The notes: generated from the sequence alone by a model not told the origin. DNA of 64,000 nt from Harmothoe impar (GCA_947462335.1 OX381721.1:11917910-11981909); one strand, 5' to 3'; counted from the first letter of the stretch, positions 24,475 through 37,436 are shown. Program-made: numbers and translations.

Positions 24475-24868
24475 GCAATGTCTCAATGTCTCTGCTACAA
24501 CCTAGAGCTGCAGCGATATTCCTGCCGTAACCCTCCCAGAGCTGCAGCAATGTCTCTGCCACGACTCAGGGCTGCAGCAATGTCTCTGCCGCAACTCAGA
24601 GCTGCAACAAGGTCACTGCCACAACCGAAATCTGCAGCAATATCCCTGCTACAATACAGATCTGCAGCAATGTCTCTGCCACGACCCAGAGCTGCAACAA
24701 GGTCACTGCCACAACCGAAAGCTGCAGCAATATCCCTGCTACAACACAGAGCTGCGGCAATGTCTCTGCTACAACACAGATCTGCAGCAATGTCTCTGCT
24801 CCAAAACATCAGATGTGCAGCGATACCCCTCGTACAACACAGAGCTGCAGCGATATCACTGCTTTAAG
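24475..24868. repeat. 30-bp minisatellite
   Basis: About 13 copies of a 30-bp unit of the form GCTGCAGCAATGTCTCTGCC plus ten more bases (ACGACCCAGA-like). Two alternating subtypes differ at AATGTCTCT, AAGGTCACT and AATATCCCT. The 30-bp period keeps all frames open (plus 24478-24867 and two minus frames), which explains the long open frames. Confidence 0.9.
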
Positions 24869-25073
24869 ACAGAGTGAGAGATGCAGAGTTTGGAGGTAGA
24901 CAGAAGCACAGATGTGAATGGGACAAGGATATCTTGTGTTTGTAGGTGTGTAGCTGCCGGTTAGGTCAGAGGACACAGGTATAGGTGAGGTAACTCAGAG
25001 ACTGATATGTAATGTAACTTTAACCCACGGTGGGCGGCTGAAACAAAGGCTTCACACGTTGGGTATATTGCAT

Positions 25074-25243
25074 ACCCGAGGGTTAAATCAGATAGACAAT
25101 GGTTATGAAAAGGTAAGTAGGATTAACCACAGCTTTCTGGTAGGGCGACTTGGGCTTCGCCCTTTTCTGGCCCCACCAGAAAGCTGTGGTTAATTCTGTA
25201 TACCTTTTCATAACCATTGTCTATCTAATACGTAACCTTTGGG
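25074..25243. mobile_element. Foldback element / long inverted repeat
   Basis: The two halves are near-perfect inverted copies. AGATAGACAATGGTTATGAA at 25090 pairs with the complementary run ending at 25226, and TTAACCACAGCTTTCTGGT pairs with ACCAGAAAGCTGTGGTTAA. The arms continue outward more weakly (ACCCGAGGGTTA against ACCCAAAGGTTA). The loop is about 35 bases. It is probably a small foldback or palindromic MITE; no clear target duplication was found. Confidence 0.75.
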
Positions 25244-25249
25244 TGGTTA

Positions 25250-26260
25250 CTACACTTTTGTAGTCTGTGTGCGATACGGTGTAACCTGCCCACACTCAGC
25301 ATACCTCTGCCAGCCAGGGCCATGATCCCAGGCCATGATCTCACAGATCCAATCAGAGTCAGCTAGCGCAAGGCAGAAATATGTTTGTGTCCCTGCGAAA
25401 TTGCCCGTTTTCTTCACTACTTTTTCCATATTTCTTTCCAATTTCAAATATGTACCTGGAGCATTACCCATACACAGTCGTACTAAGGCAGTGCAATGGT
25501 AGTCAGGCATATGTGTGCCTACGGTACTCTCCTCAGTCCAGCATTCCCAGACGGTAAGAGTATTGCTGGACTATTGGAGCCGTGAAAGATAGTTATGATC
25601 CCAGTGCTCATACATTTTGTACTATATACGGGATACGAACGCCCACAGTTTAAGTTCTGGAGATTCCAAATCCGATACTTTACCAACTGATGAAGTCCCA
25701 AGCCCCTGTAGTACAATAAAGTTAACAAAGGACACAGCAGAGAAATAACCAAGAACTAAAAACCATATACGTAGGTAATTTGCCTATTAGTGTCACGAGA
25801 CTTGTATGAAAAAGATCCATCCCCTCTAAGGCATATAATCCCCTCTGTTGTGCTTTATTTACAAGCCATAGGCATTTGTATCCACAAGTAATGTCTTGTT
25901 TTTGAATAAAAAGATGTATGATGTTTTACTTATGCCCTACAACTACTTGTACTTTCCTCTGGCGACGTGCTAACAAGGCCGTTTTTGTATACGGTACTCG
26001 ACGAAGATATTTGATAAGACACTGAGGTGACTGTTACATGGAATATATGAACAATGCCCTTAAATGTAACTATATTTAACTTTACGGAAAACTTTAGTCA
26101 TACATAAATATATGTTTAGGAGAAACGACTGACTCTACATAATAGTATCAGACCTAAACGGCGAAAAAACGATCGGTGCACTTGTTCACCTCAGTGATAA
26201 TGGACAATCTGGGAGACAATCAGTCTTTACATTCTACAGCTTACATTCTAATCAGACTAT
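25250..26260. other. No supported gene
   Basis: Short open frames with no domains. Nothing structured until the element starting at 26269. Confidence 0.5.
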
Positions 26261-26268
26261 GTTCACCC

Positions 26269-26858
26269 CACAGGCGCACTCTGAGTCCTAAACCTATGGG
26301 GGGAGAGCTGTGATATGTAGTATATACATGAAGGCCTGCCACCTGGATTTCGGCCATTTTATTTTTATTGTTGTTGTTTGAGGTGTTGCCTATGGTGTAA
26401 GGGGCCCGACTTAACTTCTTCCACATATAATAAATACTCAAGCATAGGTAAATAGATAAATATATTTTTATTTACCTTATATACATTGCCTGTATTTGTA
26501 TTAGTTAGATTTATATTTTTCCAATAAGCCTAAAGCTTAATCACACAGTGCACTGCAGACTGCCCATGTGGAAAGTGCTCTGCAGCTATGTTGACACCCA
26601 GATGAAGGGGGACTAACAGAAAATGTGATATTCTGCACAATGTCATGTAAAATATACATTCATGGGGTCTGCATATATCTTATATTTCCATATATGTCAA
26701 CATGTGGCAATGCATATTATTGTATATTACTCCAGTTCTGCATATGAGCCCCTACTTCTAAGTGTCTAGATGATCGGACCATCTCAGTGACGGGCCTTTC
26801 TATATTTAGAACAACACACCTCTCCCCCCATAGGCTTAGGACTCAGAGTACGCCTGTG
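26269..26858. mobile_element. hAT-type non-autonomous TIR element
   Basis: A 590-bp element is bounded by the perfect 8-bp duplication GTTCACCC (26261-26268 and 26859-26866). The ends are inverted copies of about 38 bases with 2-3 mismatches. The left end begins CACAGGCGCACTCTGAGTCC and the right end reversed begins CACAGGCGTACTCTGAGTCC. Both continue through CCTATGGGGGGAGAG. There is no transposase frame. The 8-bp duplication points to hAT. Confidence 0.88.
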
Positions 26859-26866
26859 GTTCACCC

Positions 26867-29800
26867 AGAGATTACAGCTTTCCCTGGTAACCATTGGGAT
26901 GTCCATACTTGATTCTGTATTTTATTAAAAGAATCCAAACCTAGCTGCCACATACAAACCGCCTAAGACTATTGAACCTATCTCACCCTATGCCACCTTA
27001 TGCTAGACATACCATCTGTATGATTAATAGTGGGCACAATGCAGACTCCCCTAGCACCTAGTCTGGTACCTAGACCCAGTGCCTGCATGGTGTCAGTGTG
27101 CACCGGGTGCATGACCATGCTCCATGACCAGGCCACATGACCAGGCTACATGACGCCTCCTCCAGGGCCGCCTTAATTATTAAGCCTCCCCTTCTGTCAC
27201 TCTGGGCGCTTACCATCAAGCCGCGCACGGAAAGTGGCCATAATTAGGAACTCAGCCAAGTAATTACTAATTAAGTCCATTTCCTTGTCATGTGCACATC
27301 CCCTTCCGCTGAACATTAAGGCAGAAAAACAAGAGGTGCTGTTTTATTCACTCCCTTGTTGTAACAGGAATATAGGACAAAGTGTGATTCATCTTTGTGT
27401 TATTAAGTGTTTCATTCATTTGTTTGGAACCAGGTTATTTCATCCTCACAGCTGCCTTAGTGATGTGTACCAGAGATAAGTATCTCATCAGTTTTTCAAC
27501 ATGCATATCGTCATCAGGTCGATATGCTATGTATAATTAAGTCACATTTAGATAATTGTACTTGACAATGGACTTGAATAATACCGTGTTGCAAACAAGT
27601 CAAAATTCCATGGTTATGCTTCTCCAGTCCCAACACTTAGTAGCTCACCATTCCCAAGAACCAGCATCAGAATGCTCCCCCTATTCGGTAAATCCTGATA
27701 AATTATTCAAGTCGCATTTCAGGTAATGACTAGAGACACAACAGTCTAAACGACTGGCCCAAAGTCTTTACATCTGACCTAAGTAAGTGCTCCCACGACC
27801 ATTACCCATTTATCAGCTTAGATTTATATCTAACAAGTCCCACAGATTAACCGGTTCTAAAACAAATCTAACACATCACGCAAGAACCAGACACATCTGA
27901 CTAGATACTAGCACCTGTACGAGAAGGTAATTACCGTTTTGACATGTGGGATCAGTGTGGGGTGAGTGGGGTGTGGAACTAGCCCCGGTGTTCTCCCCCA
28001 GCTGACTTCCTCCACAGCAACTCAATCTTCACGTTAACGCCTCTTGGCCTCTGGCGGCCACAGGAGGAGAGTACACTCAGACATCTCCCTTCCCCCTGGA
28101 GGATCTGGGAGGCTTAGTGCTCAGTGTGCTTACACTGAGACTGAGTGCCACCATTCTAGTCTGTCTCAACATATATATGTATAGCTGTGTCCAGGGACCG
28201 AGGACTTCCCCCAGTCTTAAATCCAACGATCTCATGTTAGTTCCAGTCTCGAACCGTATCTGGCCAGTATCACAAAAGTGTATCCTAGTCTCAAAGCAGA
28301 GCTTCATACCTTAGTATCTACTCTCAACCTAACTCTTCCAGAGTCGACTCAATTAAGCCCTATCCTTCTAAGATGAACACTTCCAGCCTGGACCCAAACC
28401 ATTCTACCGCTAATTTAACCAAACCAATAATTATTCTAGTCTATAATTCTTACACTATTTCTGGCCTGAAACTGAACTCTATACAATGTTCATTAAATTT
28501 ACAAAGCCAGCCACTCTAAATAAATTCTCGTACTGAAACATTCAAGTTTTAAACCGACCTCATCTGAAACCTTCCCATTCCAGTTACCCGTCAAACAAAT
28601 CTGGTGTAAAAAGAAACTCATACCCATCTCAAATCGTTTTTCATCTGTGCCATGGCCATTTGAAGGTGGGGGTTGGGCGAACTATCGACTTGTGGACATG
28701 ATGGTGTTGAGATGAGGGTACATCCTCAGAGTTGTGAAGTACCCTATCAATCAGCTGCCATGTGTTATTGTGTATGCCCACTAATTCTCCAATCAATACC
28801 CAGCGTGTCCAACCATTGTGGTATTATACCATTGTAACTAGAGCATTAGGTGTCTGGCTTTGTGCTATACAAAAACACACATTAGTGTGTTATATTAGTT
28901 GGTGTGGAGTGGTACTAATGTGTTTCACTTGTTTGTGGTAATATTACATTACTGTGCAAAGTGACTAAGAGCTTTCAACTGCTTCCCATCGAAACATGAT
29001 AAATGCATTCCCTTGGCTTTTATTCCCCTAACAAATGCTTTAGGTTGGGAATGGGGTTAAAATATACATTATTATATTGAATTGGGAAGGCAACTAGGCA
29101 ACCTATACTAGTTCCAGATACTAGTTCGAGAGAGTCTATGCCACATCATATGGTGGTCGATATAGGTCGGATTTCACAATTTACTGATCTAGTCTGAGTC
29201 CTTACTGTACACTGTATAATAGGAAAACTATAACTGTCAAGGCAAATTATACACCTTTTCAGATAAAAACCAGTCGATGTTCATGCCAAGCCCCCTCTTC
29301 TGGGTCTATACATGGATGTGACAGGTAGGTGGCACAGACAGAGCTGTAAAGGTGACCCGTCATGAATCAGAGCGGAACCTGCTAATTACCGTGACGGATT
29401 GTGGGATATGTCTGGGTGTCCTATCCTGTGTGCAATAGTCTAAGATGTCAATTACCGTAACCACGATGATGGGATTACACGGTAAGTGGGATATAATTGG
29501 GAACGTTGATAGATACCGATTATCTCCATTCTCTTTGAAGAACACGGTTTTAGACTAACCTTTTATCATAATTGGTATTATTGTGCATGTATGTAATTGT
29601 ATATATCACAATATGTGTTATGTGTCTTTAAATATAATCATGGGCATCATACTATATGAGTAGAATAATTGAACTAATTTCTACACTGTATTTCACTCAG
29701 TAATTAATCGATGCGTAGGACTCACAGGAGCGTTTAAAAAACATGGTTTTAAACAAGGCTACTACCGGTACACTATATACTAATGACCAACTGCAGACCT

Positions 29801-30940
29801 ATGTTCCCGTCAAATGGGAAATCTGGAGTTCAAATAGATCAAACACAATAATATAGATCGAGTGTGGCTGTCCTCATTATTTCAGCATACTGCCATGTCG
29901 GTCCATGTGTGAATACAGGTGTTGTCCCATATATGTAGCGTGCAGCCCCCCCCCCCCCCTGTCTGCTGCCTGTCTTCTACCTGTGTCTGACATCACAAGT
30001 TTATAGTATTTATAAATACTCTACCACGCTACTATGACAGGTCATTATCTCATATAACTTGCCTTCACATCTTATTTGGAACTGCAGGCAGGTGGGTGGC
30101 AAACTCCTCACCTAGCTATCATGGGTATAGAGCTGGTCGGCCCACCACTTTTACCTTCCAAACTATTTCTGTTGCATTATACCTCTGGATTCTGAGCCAT
30201 TAAATCGTATATTTATATATGCCACTTCAACTTCCTTTTAAACTATGCATTAAACATTTCATAGAGAATAAAGTTCCGCATTGCTTACCATTCAACGGCA
30301 AGGATATGTGTCGGTGGTATGCGTATGGCATGGCAATCATAAATGCATTAGTCACATCAAAGTAAATCGACCTTGGTATTGTTTAATTTATACACAAAAA
30401 TAGCCCTGGTGTTAGCAGTTCCTGGCCACTGCCTTCTATTGTTGTGGACAATCGATACTGCACCTAGCCTGCTCTAACCTGCAGTCATATGCATCCATTG
30501 CCACTGCCAGCCTCCCCAGCCAGCCACATTATGTAATAATAATACATGGAATATTGCTTCTAGTCTAGATAGAGATCTATCCTACCATGCTAACCTCCTC
30601 AGCCGTGACTCTATCCTCTTACCCCCATCTACACTCTTACCACGATAAAGACTACATACAGCCATCTACCCTACCTGCTTGTGCTAACTTCCCTACCCCC
30701 ACCTACCCTACTACCACCCTCCATGACAATCTATGGCCTACACCTACATGACCCCTACTTTGATATGACAGCGCCTCCTCCACGGTTAACACTGCATGAC
30801 TAGTGAGGTTGAGGGGTGAAGTGTGGGGGTATAACTCATAACCTGGGGACAGCCTCATATACACTGTATTGCATCTCTAGTATATAGAGATATGTATATC
30901 GAAAAGGAGGTGAATATACTACAGTCCTATCTTTCTTACA
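26867..30940. other. 4 kb with no supported gene
   Basis: AT-rich, with only short frames and no recognisable domain. A 13-base C tract lies near 29947. I found no tandem array or paired terminal repeats by eye. Confidence 0.45.
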
Positions 30941-30944
30941 CTAT

Positions 30945-31490
30945 ATGCACATCCCCATGAACACCTTATAGTCCTATCTCTGCCCACACCCTGCATGCAC
31001 AGCCCCAAGGAACACCATATAGTCCTATCTCTCCCACCTGTATGCACAGCTCCCATGGACATCCTATAGGCCTATACCTCCCACACCCTGTATGCACAGC
31101 TCCAAGAAACATCCTATAGTCATATCTCTGGCACATCATGTATGCACAGCTCCCATGGACATCCTCTAGTCCTATATCTTCCACACCCTGTATGCACAGC
31201 TCCAAGGAACATCCTATAGTCCTATCTCTGCCCACACCCTGTATGCACAGCTCCCATGGACATCCTATAGTCCTATCTCTCTCACACCCTGTATACACAG
31301 CTCAAATGAACATCATAAAGTCCTATCTCTCTCAAACTCTGTATGCACAGCTCCCATGGACATCATATAGTCCAATATCTCCCACACCATGTATGCACAG
31401 CTCCCATGAACACCCTATAGCCCTATCTCTGCTCACACCCTATATGCACGGCTCCCATGAATACCCTATAGGCCTATCTCTGCCCACACC
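30945..31490. repeat. About 50-bp minisatellite
   Basis: Around 11 copies of a 47-53-bp unit containing ATGCACAGCTCCCATGGACA followed by TCCTATAGTCCTATCTCTSC and CACACCCTGT. Copies differ by substitutions and small indels, so this is an older, degenerate array. The open frames across it follow the repeat. Confidence 0.9.
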
Positions 31491-31499
31491 CCGTTGCTA

Positions 31500-32540
31500 T
31501 CCACCAGCCCCTGGCCGAGGCTCCTGTACATTCCACTTGTGCCTTCTGCCAGTTCTACAAGTGCCTGATCAATACAAGCTCTCCTCCCTCCTCATCTGTC
31601 TCCTCTATACCACAGCTGGGCCCAGTACCCAGTCATCCAGTTCTAATCAGGCCTTATTTGTTTTTAAATTCCCTCCCTACCGGTAGTATTAGACCTCCAG
31701 AAGGACCTGGGCCACACTGCTTAACAAACTGCCCAGCAAAGGTATAGAGGTGAAATTGGTTGTTGGTTGTGTTATTATTTTTCTTCTTTCATTTTCTGTT
31801 CTTTCATAAAAAGTGAGATGTATTTGAAATTGGCTCTCCTTGCTCAATCCATTTCAGTCTGGTATTGCTGTCAAACAGTAAGTTTATTTTCTTCTACATT
31901 TTGATTTGATTTGGTTTACTCTGGGATTTTCTTTGTGGTATTGATTTTGGTCACAGCCGTAGTACCAATGTGTCTCAATCAGAGGTTATTTTCAAATCAG
32001 TCTTCCAAGTTGTCATAACCTGTCTTGGGGAACCACAAAAGCACTAGCCTTCCTGGATATGAATCTAAAGGAAATAAAATGCTAATATTTCTCCAGGTCG
32101 ATGAAACCGGAATTGCCAAAGACATTGGATAGAACTATGAAATGTTAGGAATGTCAGAGAGGCGTGTACTTCAAAGTTTCAGACAGACCTACTGCTATAC
32201 AGCTAGGTATGGGGGTTATTGGATTAATCCATCCTTGATAAGAGAATAAGCACCCTTACAGTCTATATTTCCCCTCAGCATGGCTGCCTCCACGGTGTCT
32301 AATACGGCCCCAAAGCCCATGTCAAACAGCCCACCCTGCCGGTAATACCCCGGTATGCCAGGACTCCAGGGTGTCTGCTGGGGTGGGAGGGGACACCCTA
32401 CTGTTGACACTGTCAATGATGGCCACACCACAGTGGATCCTCTCCTGGGACCCACCTAATAGACTGGCTGCAGTCCCTAGAGGTACTCCCTCACCTACAG
32501 TCCATACACTCATGATGAAGTCCCTGTGTTTACTTCAGCC
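31500..32540. other. No supported gene
   Basis: Short frames without domain signal. The stretch 32280-32540 is CG-richer and passes into the minisatellite. Confidence 0.5.
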
Positions 32541-32544
32541 TAGG

Positions 32545-33220
32545 CTGGCCACACCCCTAGCTAGACTGGCTGCAGTCGTTGTGTCCATTCCTAGCTAGAC
32601 TGGCTGCAGTCGCCTTGTGCCCACTCCCAGCCACACTGGCTGTAGTCCCTGTGCTCACTCCCAGCCACACTGGCTGTAGTCCCTGTGCCCACTCCCAGCT
32701 ACACTGGCTGCAGTCCCTGTGCCCACTCCCAGCCACACTGGCTGTAGTCCCTGTGCTCACTCCCCGCCACACTGGCTGCAGTTACACTGGCTGCAGTCCC
32801 TGTGCCCACTCCCAGCCACACTGGCTGTAGTCCCTGTGCTCACTCCCCGCCACACTGGCTGCAGTCGCTTTGTTCCCACTCCCAGCTACACTGGCTGCAG
32901 TCCCTGTGCCCACTCCCAGCCACACTGGCCGTAGTCCCTGTGCCCACTCCCAGCCACACTGGCTGCAGTCCCTGTGCCCACTCCCAGCCACACTGGCTGC
33001 AGTCCCTGTGCCCACTCCCAGCCACACTGGCTGCAGTCCCTGTGCCCACTCCCAGCCACACTGGCTGCAGTCCCTGTGCCCACTCCCAGCCACACTGGCT
33101 GCAGTCCCTGTGCCCACTCCCAGCCACACTGGCTGCAGTCCCTGTGCCCACTCCCAGCAACACTGGCTGCAGTCCCTGTGCCCACTCCCAGCAACACTGG
33201 CTGCAGTCACTGTGCCCACT
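32545..33220. repeat. 34-bp minisatellite
   Basis: About 20 copies of a 34-bp unit built from GCCCACTCCCAGCCACACTG and GCTGCAGTCCCTGT. They are nearly identical between 32940 and 33190 and more variable toward the 32545 side. A 34-bp unit shifts frame at each copy, so all three frames read the same peptides in rotation. The long frames on both strands here are not genes. Confidence 0.95.
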
Positions 33221-33725
33221 CAGCCCTAGATCAGTCTTTAGCATCACAGACCCTCTGAAGTACCTCAGTCCACTCCTACCTAATCCGGCTGTACTACAGT
33301 AAATACTGCAGAGGATGTATCCTCCTTTATCCATTGAGAAGTTGCTGGTGCATGAGATGGGTCTGACTGAAGCCTCAGCCTCCCGTGTGACCACCCCACA
33401 ATCATGTTCAGTGTGGGGTGAGGGTGGGACATGGACAGCTTACAACCACTGCAGGCATCTCCCCTGGTTATAGAGGCCTACATTGATGCACAGTGGGGGT
33501 GTGTGTATACAAATCACCGTTTGCTGCATTATCAGCACAGAGGCTTCTAATGGAGATCTGCCTATACATGTGCAGCATCTCCATACATATCTACATTAAC
33601 CAGAGGCACAGTACCACGCCCTGCTCTCACATCCTCAATGGACATCTACAGTACAAGGGGTGGATGTGAGAGAAGGGATGGTGGCAGAACTTCTGGGGAA
33701 ATAGTACCTCCATACAATCGTCCCC

Positions 33726-33937
33726 TACTGTAAACATATTATATTTCGCGCTGTACATATTTTTGCGGATTTCGCGGATTTTGAAATCCGCGAAAATATG
33801 TACAGAGCGAAAATGTATCCAATACAGCCTTGTAAATGTCACCTTTCAATATCCGGGAATTTAAATCCCAGCGAAATTGCATTTATTAGCAAATCCGCGA
33901 AAATTTGTACCAGCGAAAATATCTACGTTTACAGTAT
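33726..33937. mobile_element. TA-flanked TIR element (Tc1/mariner-like MITE)
   Basis: A 212-bp element whose ends read TACTGTAAAC and GTTTACAGTA. Inverted similarity runs for nearly 50 bases (ATTTCGC, GTACA, TTTTCGCGGATTT blocks). The outer TA on each side would be the target duplication. A second internal inverted pair (GCGGATTT...AAATCCGC at 33768-33792) gives a hairpin in the left half. It is probably mobilised by a Tc1/mariner-type transposase; no protein is encoded. Confidence 0.75.
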
Positions 33938-33939
33938 AT

Positions 33940-35170
33940 GGGAATACAGACCTACATTGTCTATATTCATCATACCATAAAAGACCAGATGATACTCCAA
34001 ATGCTCCTACACAAAAATATCTTTCTCTCAAATCAAGAAAGGCTATATGGGTGACCAGCATTGAACAATGATATATAGAAATAGGTGAGAAGGGTGACAC
34101 TTCTGCAAGACCGATAACAATTAACAGAACTGCTATACACAGAAACAGTGGTACGGGTTAGGGTCTAAGTGTAAGCCCAAGGTACATATACAGTGTGCAC
34201 TTTCACACATCTTGTATTCCTGCCTTACTTACCCCCACAAAGTCACCTGAAATACTCCCCCCAATGTATCACACAAAAACACACCAAGTGCATCAACAGC
34301 TTTTTACTGCTAAATCCCCACTCTCCTTCTTGGCTGCACAACTGGAAAAAGGCCTGGGCCTTTCTTGTCTGTGGCTTTCTTTTGTGTTATTTGCCAGGAG
34401 GATGCCTGCCTGGCTGGGCTCCAAGCTAAATACCAGTGGGTGCGTCATTCTGGTGCACGTCCCGGGGTACTGGAGGTATATATATGTAGGGGCTGTATGT
34501 AGGGTGGAGGTCTGGGCAGGAGCAGCACAGGGCTGGGGTACCACTTAGGGGGGCATTAATGGGGAGATAAACTCAACTGTAGAGGATGGATGGGCAGTAC
34601 CCAGTGGTTGCTGTCCTCTGCAGAAGCCTGACATAACTCTCTAAGGGACAGCATAGTACTACACTTTAAAGCGCTGTCTCAAGAGGGATCCAATTTGATT
34701 GGTTCCCCCACCCCCAAAGGGGCCAAATTTCCTTGGCCCCCCTATCCAAATCGCTGTTGTTAAAAATTGATGCAGATGCCCTGGCCATACATACTGTATT
34801 ATAAGTACATGTAGCACACAAAAAGCACACTGAATGCAGTGAACTGTAACACAAGATGTCATTTGTCCTATCTATTTGCAAAGCCATTACAACAGAGATC
34901 AGAAGACCACTAGCCCTGACCATGCACTCTTTGATCTAACAGATCACTTGGGCCAGTGTCTAAGATCCCTGATGGAGTGAGACTAGACCTCGTCACACAC
35001 TGTGTTAGATAGAGCCCCAGCTGTGGGTAGACCTGTTATGTGTCAGTTTATGTCAGACTTAGACAGTTGTAGTTTGTGAGTTAGCACCCAGCTGTCAAAC
35101 ATAGAGTGTCGTGTCTCTGACTGTAACAACACCAAACTACAGATCACAATACTGCTACCTTTTGTGGTAC
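33940..35170. other. No supported gene
   Basis: Short frames only. The stretch 34680-34750 has C/G-rich near-inverted segments (GGTTCCCCCACCCCC and GGGGCCAAATTT) but no clear element boundary. Confidence 0.45.
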
Positions 35171-35175
35171 CATGG

Positions 35176-35336
35176 CAGGGGCGGACCCAGACATTTAAAA
35201 AGTGGGGCCCACCAAACACCAAAGTATTGAAAAGTGTTGCAGCGGATCAGAATACCATTAACAAAATCTAATAAAATTTCCAAAAGGGGGTGGGGTCCAC
35301 ACCTCCAAGAGCCCCAGGACCCCCCCCCCCCCCCGG
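35176..35336 (-). mobile_element. Short TIR element, family 1 copy C, truncated
   Basis: This starts with the family end CAGGGGCGGACCCAG. Inside it carries CAAAGTATTGAAAAGTGTTG, which matches the reverse strand of copy A (CAAAGTACTGAAAAGCGTTG) and less closely copy B. It therefore lies in the opposite orientation. The far end stops in a C tract (about 35321-35334) without the expected second inverted terminus, so it is truncated or decayed. Confidence 0.6.
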
Positions 35337-35339
35337 TAT

Positions 35340-37250
35340 TTCAGGTTTAATTCTACATGTTGCAGACTTTGATAGAATGGATGTCAGAATACTGCGAATA
35401 AATACCAATACTAGGCCAATCAATAGAAGGGAACATAGAATTACGCTGGTCTTTTTTTTAAAGGACTACTGGTATCTATAACAGCGATCCATGACTATTA
35501 TGGATAACCGGGGATCCCACAATCCCACAAAACTACAATGTTATATTACCTTTAAGAGCTGTCTGTTAACTCTTCCTAAAAAGTTGAAATAACAAGTTCA
35601 ATGTCTAGAGGCCCAGGTATGCCAATATTCCCCCCAATGACCCACTGCCACAGAGGCAGTAGTCCCTGGGGAGTGATTAAAAGGTGGACTATGACAGAGT
35701 GGTGGGTCTCACGGCCTACAGCCTTCAACACTCCCAACCAACACTATCCACACCTCACACTCTAGCAATGTGAAGTCAAACTTATTTCCCACATTTCTCT
35801 TCTACCAGATCTGACTCAACTGAAAGCTTTAATTGATTCACAGATTAAGTCAAACAGCATTACCTTACAATTCATGTATACCATTGACTTGGCTTCAGTC
35901 CTCAAACCCCCAATGCATTAGGACAAGGGTTACAATGGGCAATGTTTTATTGAACCTATGTGAACAGAGCCGCATCCTACTCGTTGTTCCCACACATCTA
36001 TACCCCTGTCACATCCCCTGTGTAACTCTGACACACAGATAAAAGATAGCATTCACTACAAACAATCCACCACAACCACTACCTCCTCAGTCTAAACCTA
36101 ACAGATGAGCTCATTTTTCATCTTCCTCCCTCATATCTCTTCTTCTCCATTCAATATTGCCATCCATATCTAAATTCGCTGGCCCGAGGGGGCCCAAGGG
36201 CGGCAGTGGGGTATGTTTTATGATTTACACACACACACGGCGTGTCTGATGTGGATGATACAGCACATGTATACATGCATATAGCCTATAGCTGGTCAGC
36301 CCATGTAGGACGCCATCTTGTTGTAACAGTTTAGATTAATGTTTACAGTGATGTATGTGTCCTATGACACTGTAACTGCACTACATGGACAAGCCTCCAT
36401 CTTGTCAACTGTTGCTGAATCCTATGAAGAGCTGCACTAGCTGCTTCAATGAGGAGACAATCTAAAACTGCTTTCATGTCAGTGGCGGTTAGGGGTGGGA
36501 GGAGGGGGTTATGGGGACATAGCTGCATGTTTGCTTTCAAGTGTCTATAAAATAGAATCGATAGAATAGCTGCTCTAGTAAAAGTACCCATACCTCAGCA
36601 AGGGTTTCTTTTTCTTACCACACCACATTGGCAAGGAATGAGTAAGGGACAGGTCTATGTATGTACACGTTAGTGCCGTGTTTAGCCCCTGTAGCGGGCA
36701 GATATAATGAATGGGTGAGGGTCCGGTAATCTCTTGTAGCTGATCCACCCTCCTCCCTGAGTGTGATATACTGCCCCGTGTTATCTGATTTACAACTTAC
36801 ATATACACAGCACGGGCCGCCCGCTCTCAGCACTGCTTACATATACACCTCACGGGGCCCCACAGGGGAAGGGGTGGGGCTGGGCTACCTCTACAGTGGG
36901 TACCTCACAGGTGGGCAGGGGTGTGGGGATGATGTCTGCAATGGACATCAATATCATAGGACATAATTATATCAAAATGCATAATATCGTATATACAAAG
37001 GTGATACATTCCTATATGGTATTTGAAGACATTGACTATACTGGGGCAGAATATAGATTGATATCATTGGCAATAAGATAGCAGTAACACTAGGGGAGTT
37101 CAATTTGTTTATTTTATATACATCTACATGTACACTTCTAGTAGATGCATTACAAGGAGAGTCTCCTTTCAAGACACCAGGATATGGATCATAGTACCTG
37201 TTGATTGAAAAAACATTTATTCAAAATCAATTCTAAACAATGTTGCTCTA
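35340..37250. other. No supported gene
   Basis: Short frames only. A (CA)n stretch lies near 36228. No element boundary was found until the 186-bp repeat at 37251. Confidence 0.5.
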
Positions 37251-37436
37251 TTAGAGTCTATAGCAGGTATCCGAGTGATTACCGGTACATTTATATGTAT
37301 TTAGATAGGCAGGTATAAAAAGATAGCCAGGGTGGATTTTATGCATAGCCTGGTGTCGGGTTGTATGTATTTACATACTACATGTATATTTGATGTACCT
37401 TAATAAAATTCTATATTGAAAATAACTATATTGAAT
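37251..37436 (+). repeat. 5' pseudo-LTR of the PLE
   Basis: This is identical over 186 bases to 42698-42883. It contains a TATA box, TATAAAAAG, at 37314-37322 and a polyadenylation signal, AATAAA, at 37402-37407. A CCAGG...CCTGG inverted pair lies between them. The order TATA then AATAAA within one terminal repeat resembles an LTR and would let transcription start in the first copy and terminate in the second. Confidence 0.9.
37314..37322 (+). promoter_or_regulatory. TATA box in 5' pseudo-LTR
   Basis: TATAAAAAG lies about 190 bases upstream of the ORF1 ATG. Transcription would be expected to start near 37345, inside the repeat. The same site recurs at 42761-42769 in the 3' copy. Confidence 0.5.

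Noticed and set aside
24475..24868. CRISPR-like array of 30-bp repeats
   Set aside because: The repeats are directly adjacent with no spacers, the sequence context is eukaryotic, and no cas genes are present.
32782..33394. Many overlapping 70-184-codon frames on both strands
   Set aside because: They follow the 34-bp tandem repeat and show no codon bias or domain.
37251..37436. Hammerhead ribozyme inside the pseudo-LTR
   Set aside because: Neither strand of the 186-bp repeat contains CTGANGA, so the core cannot form there.
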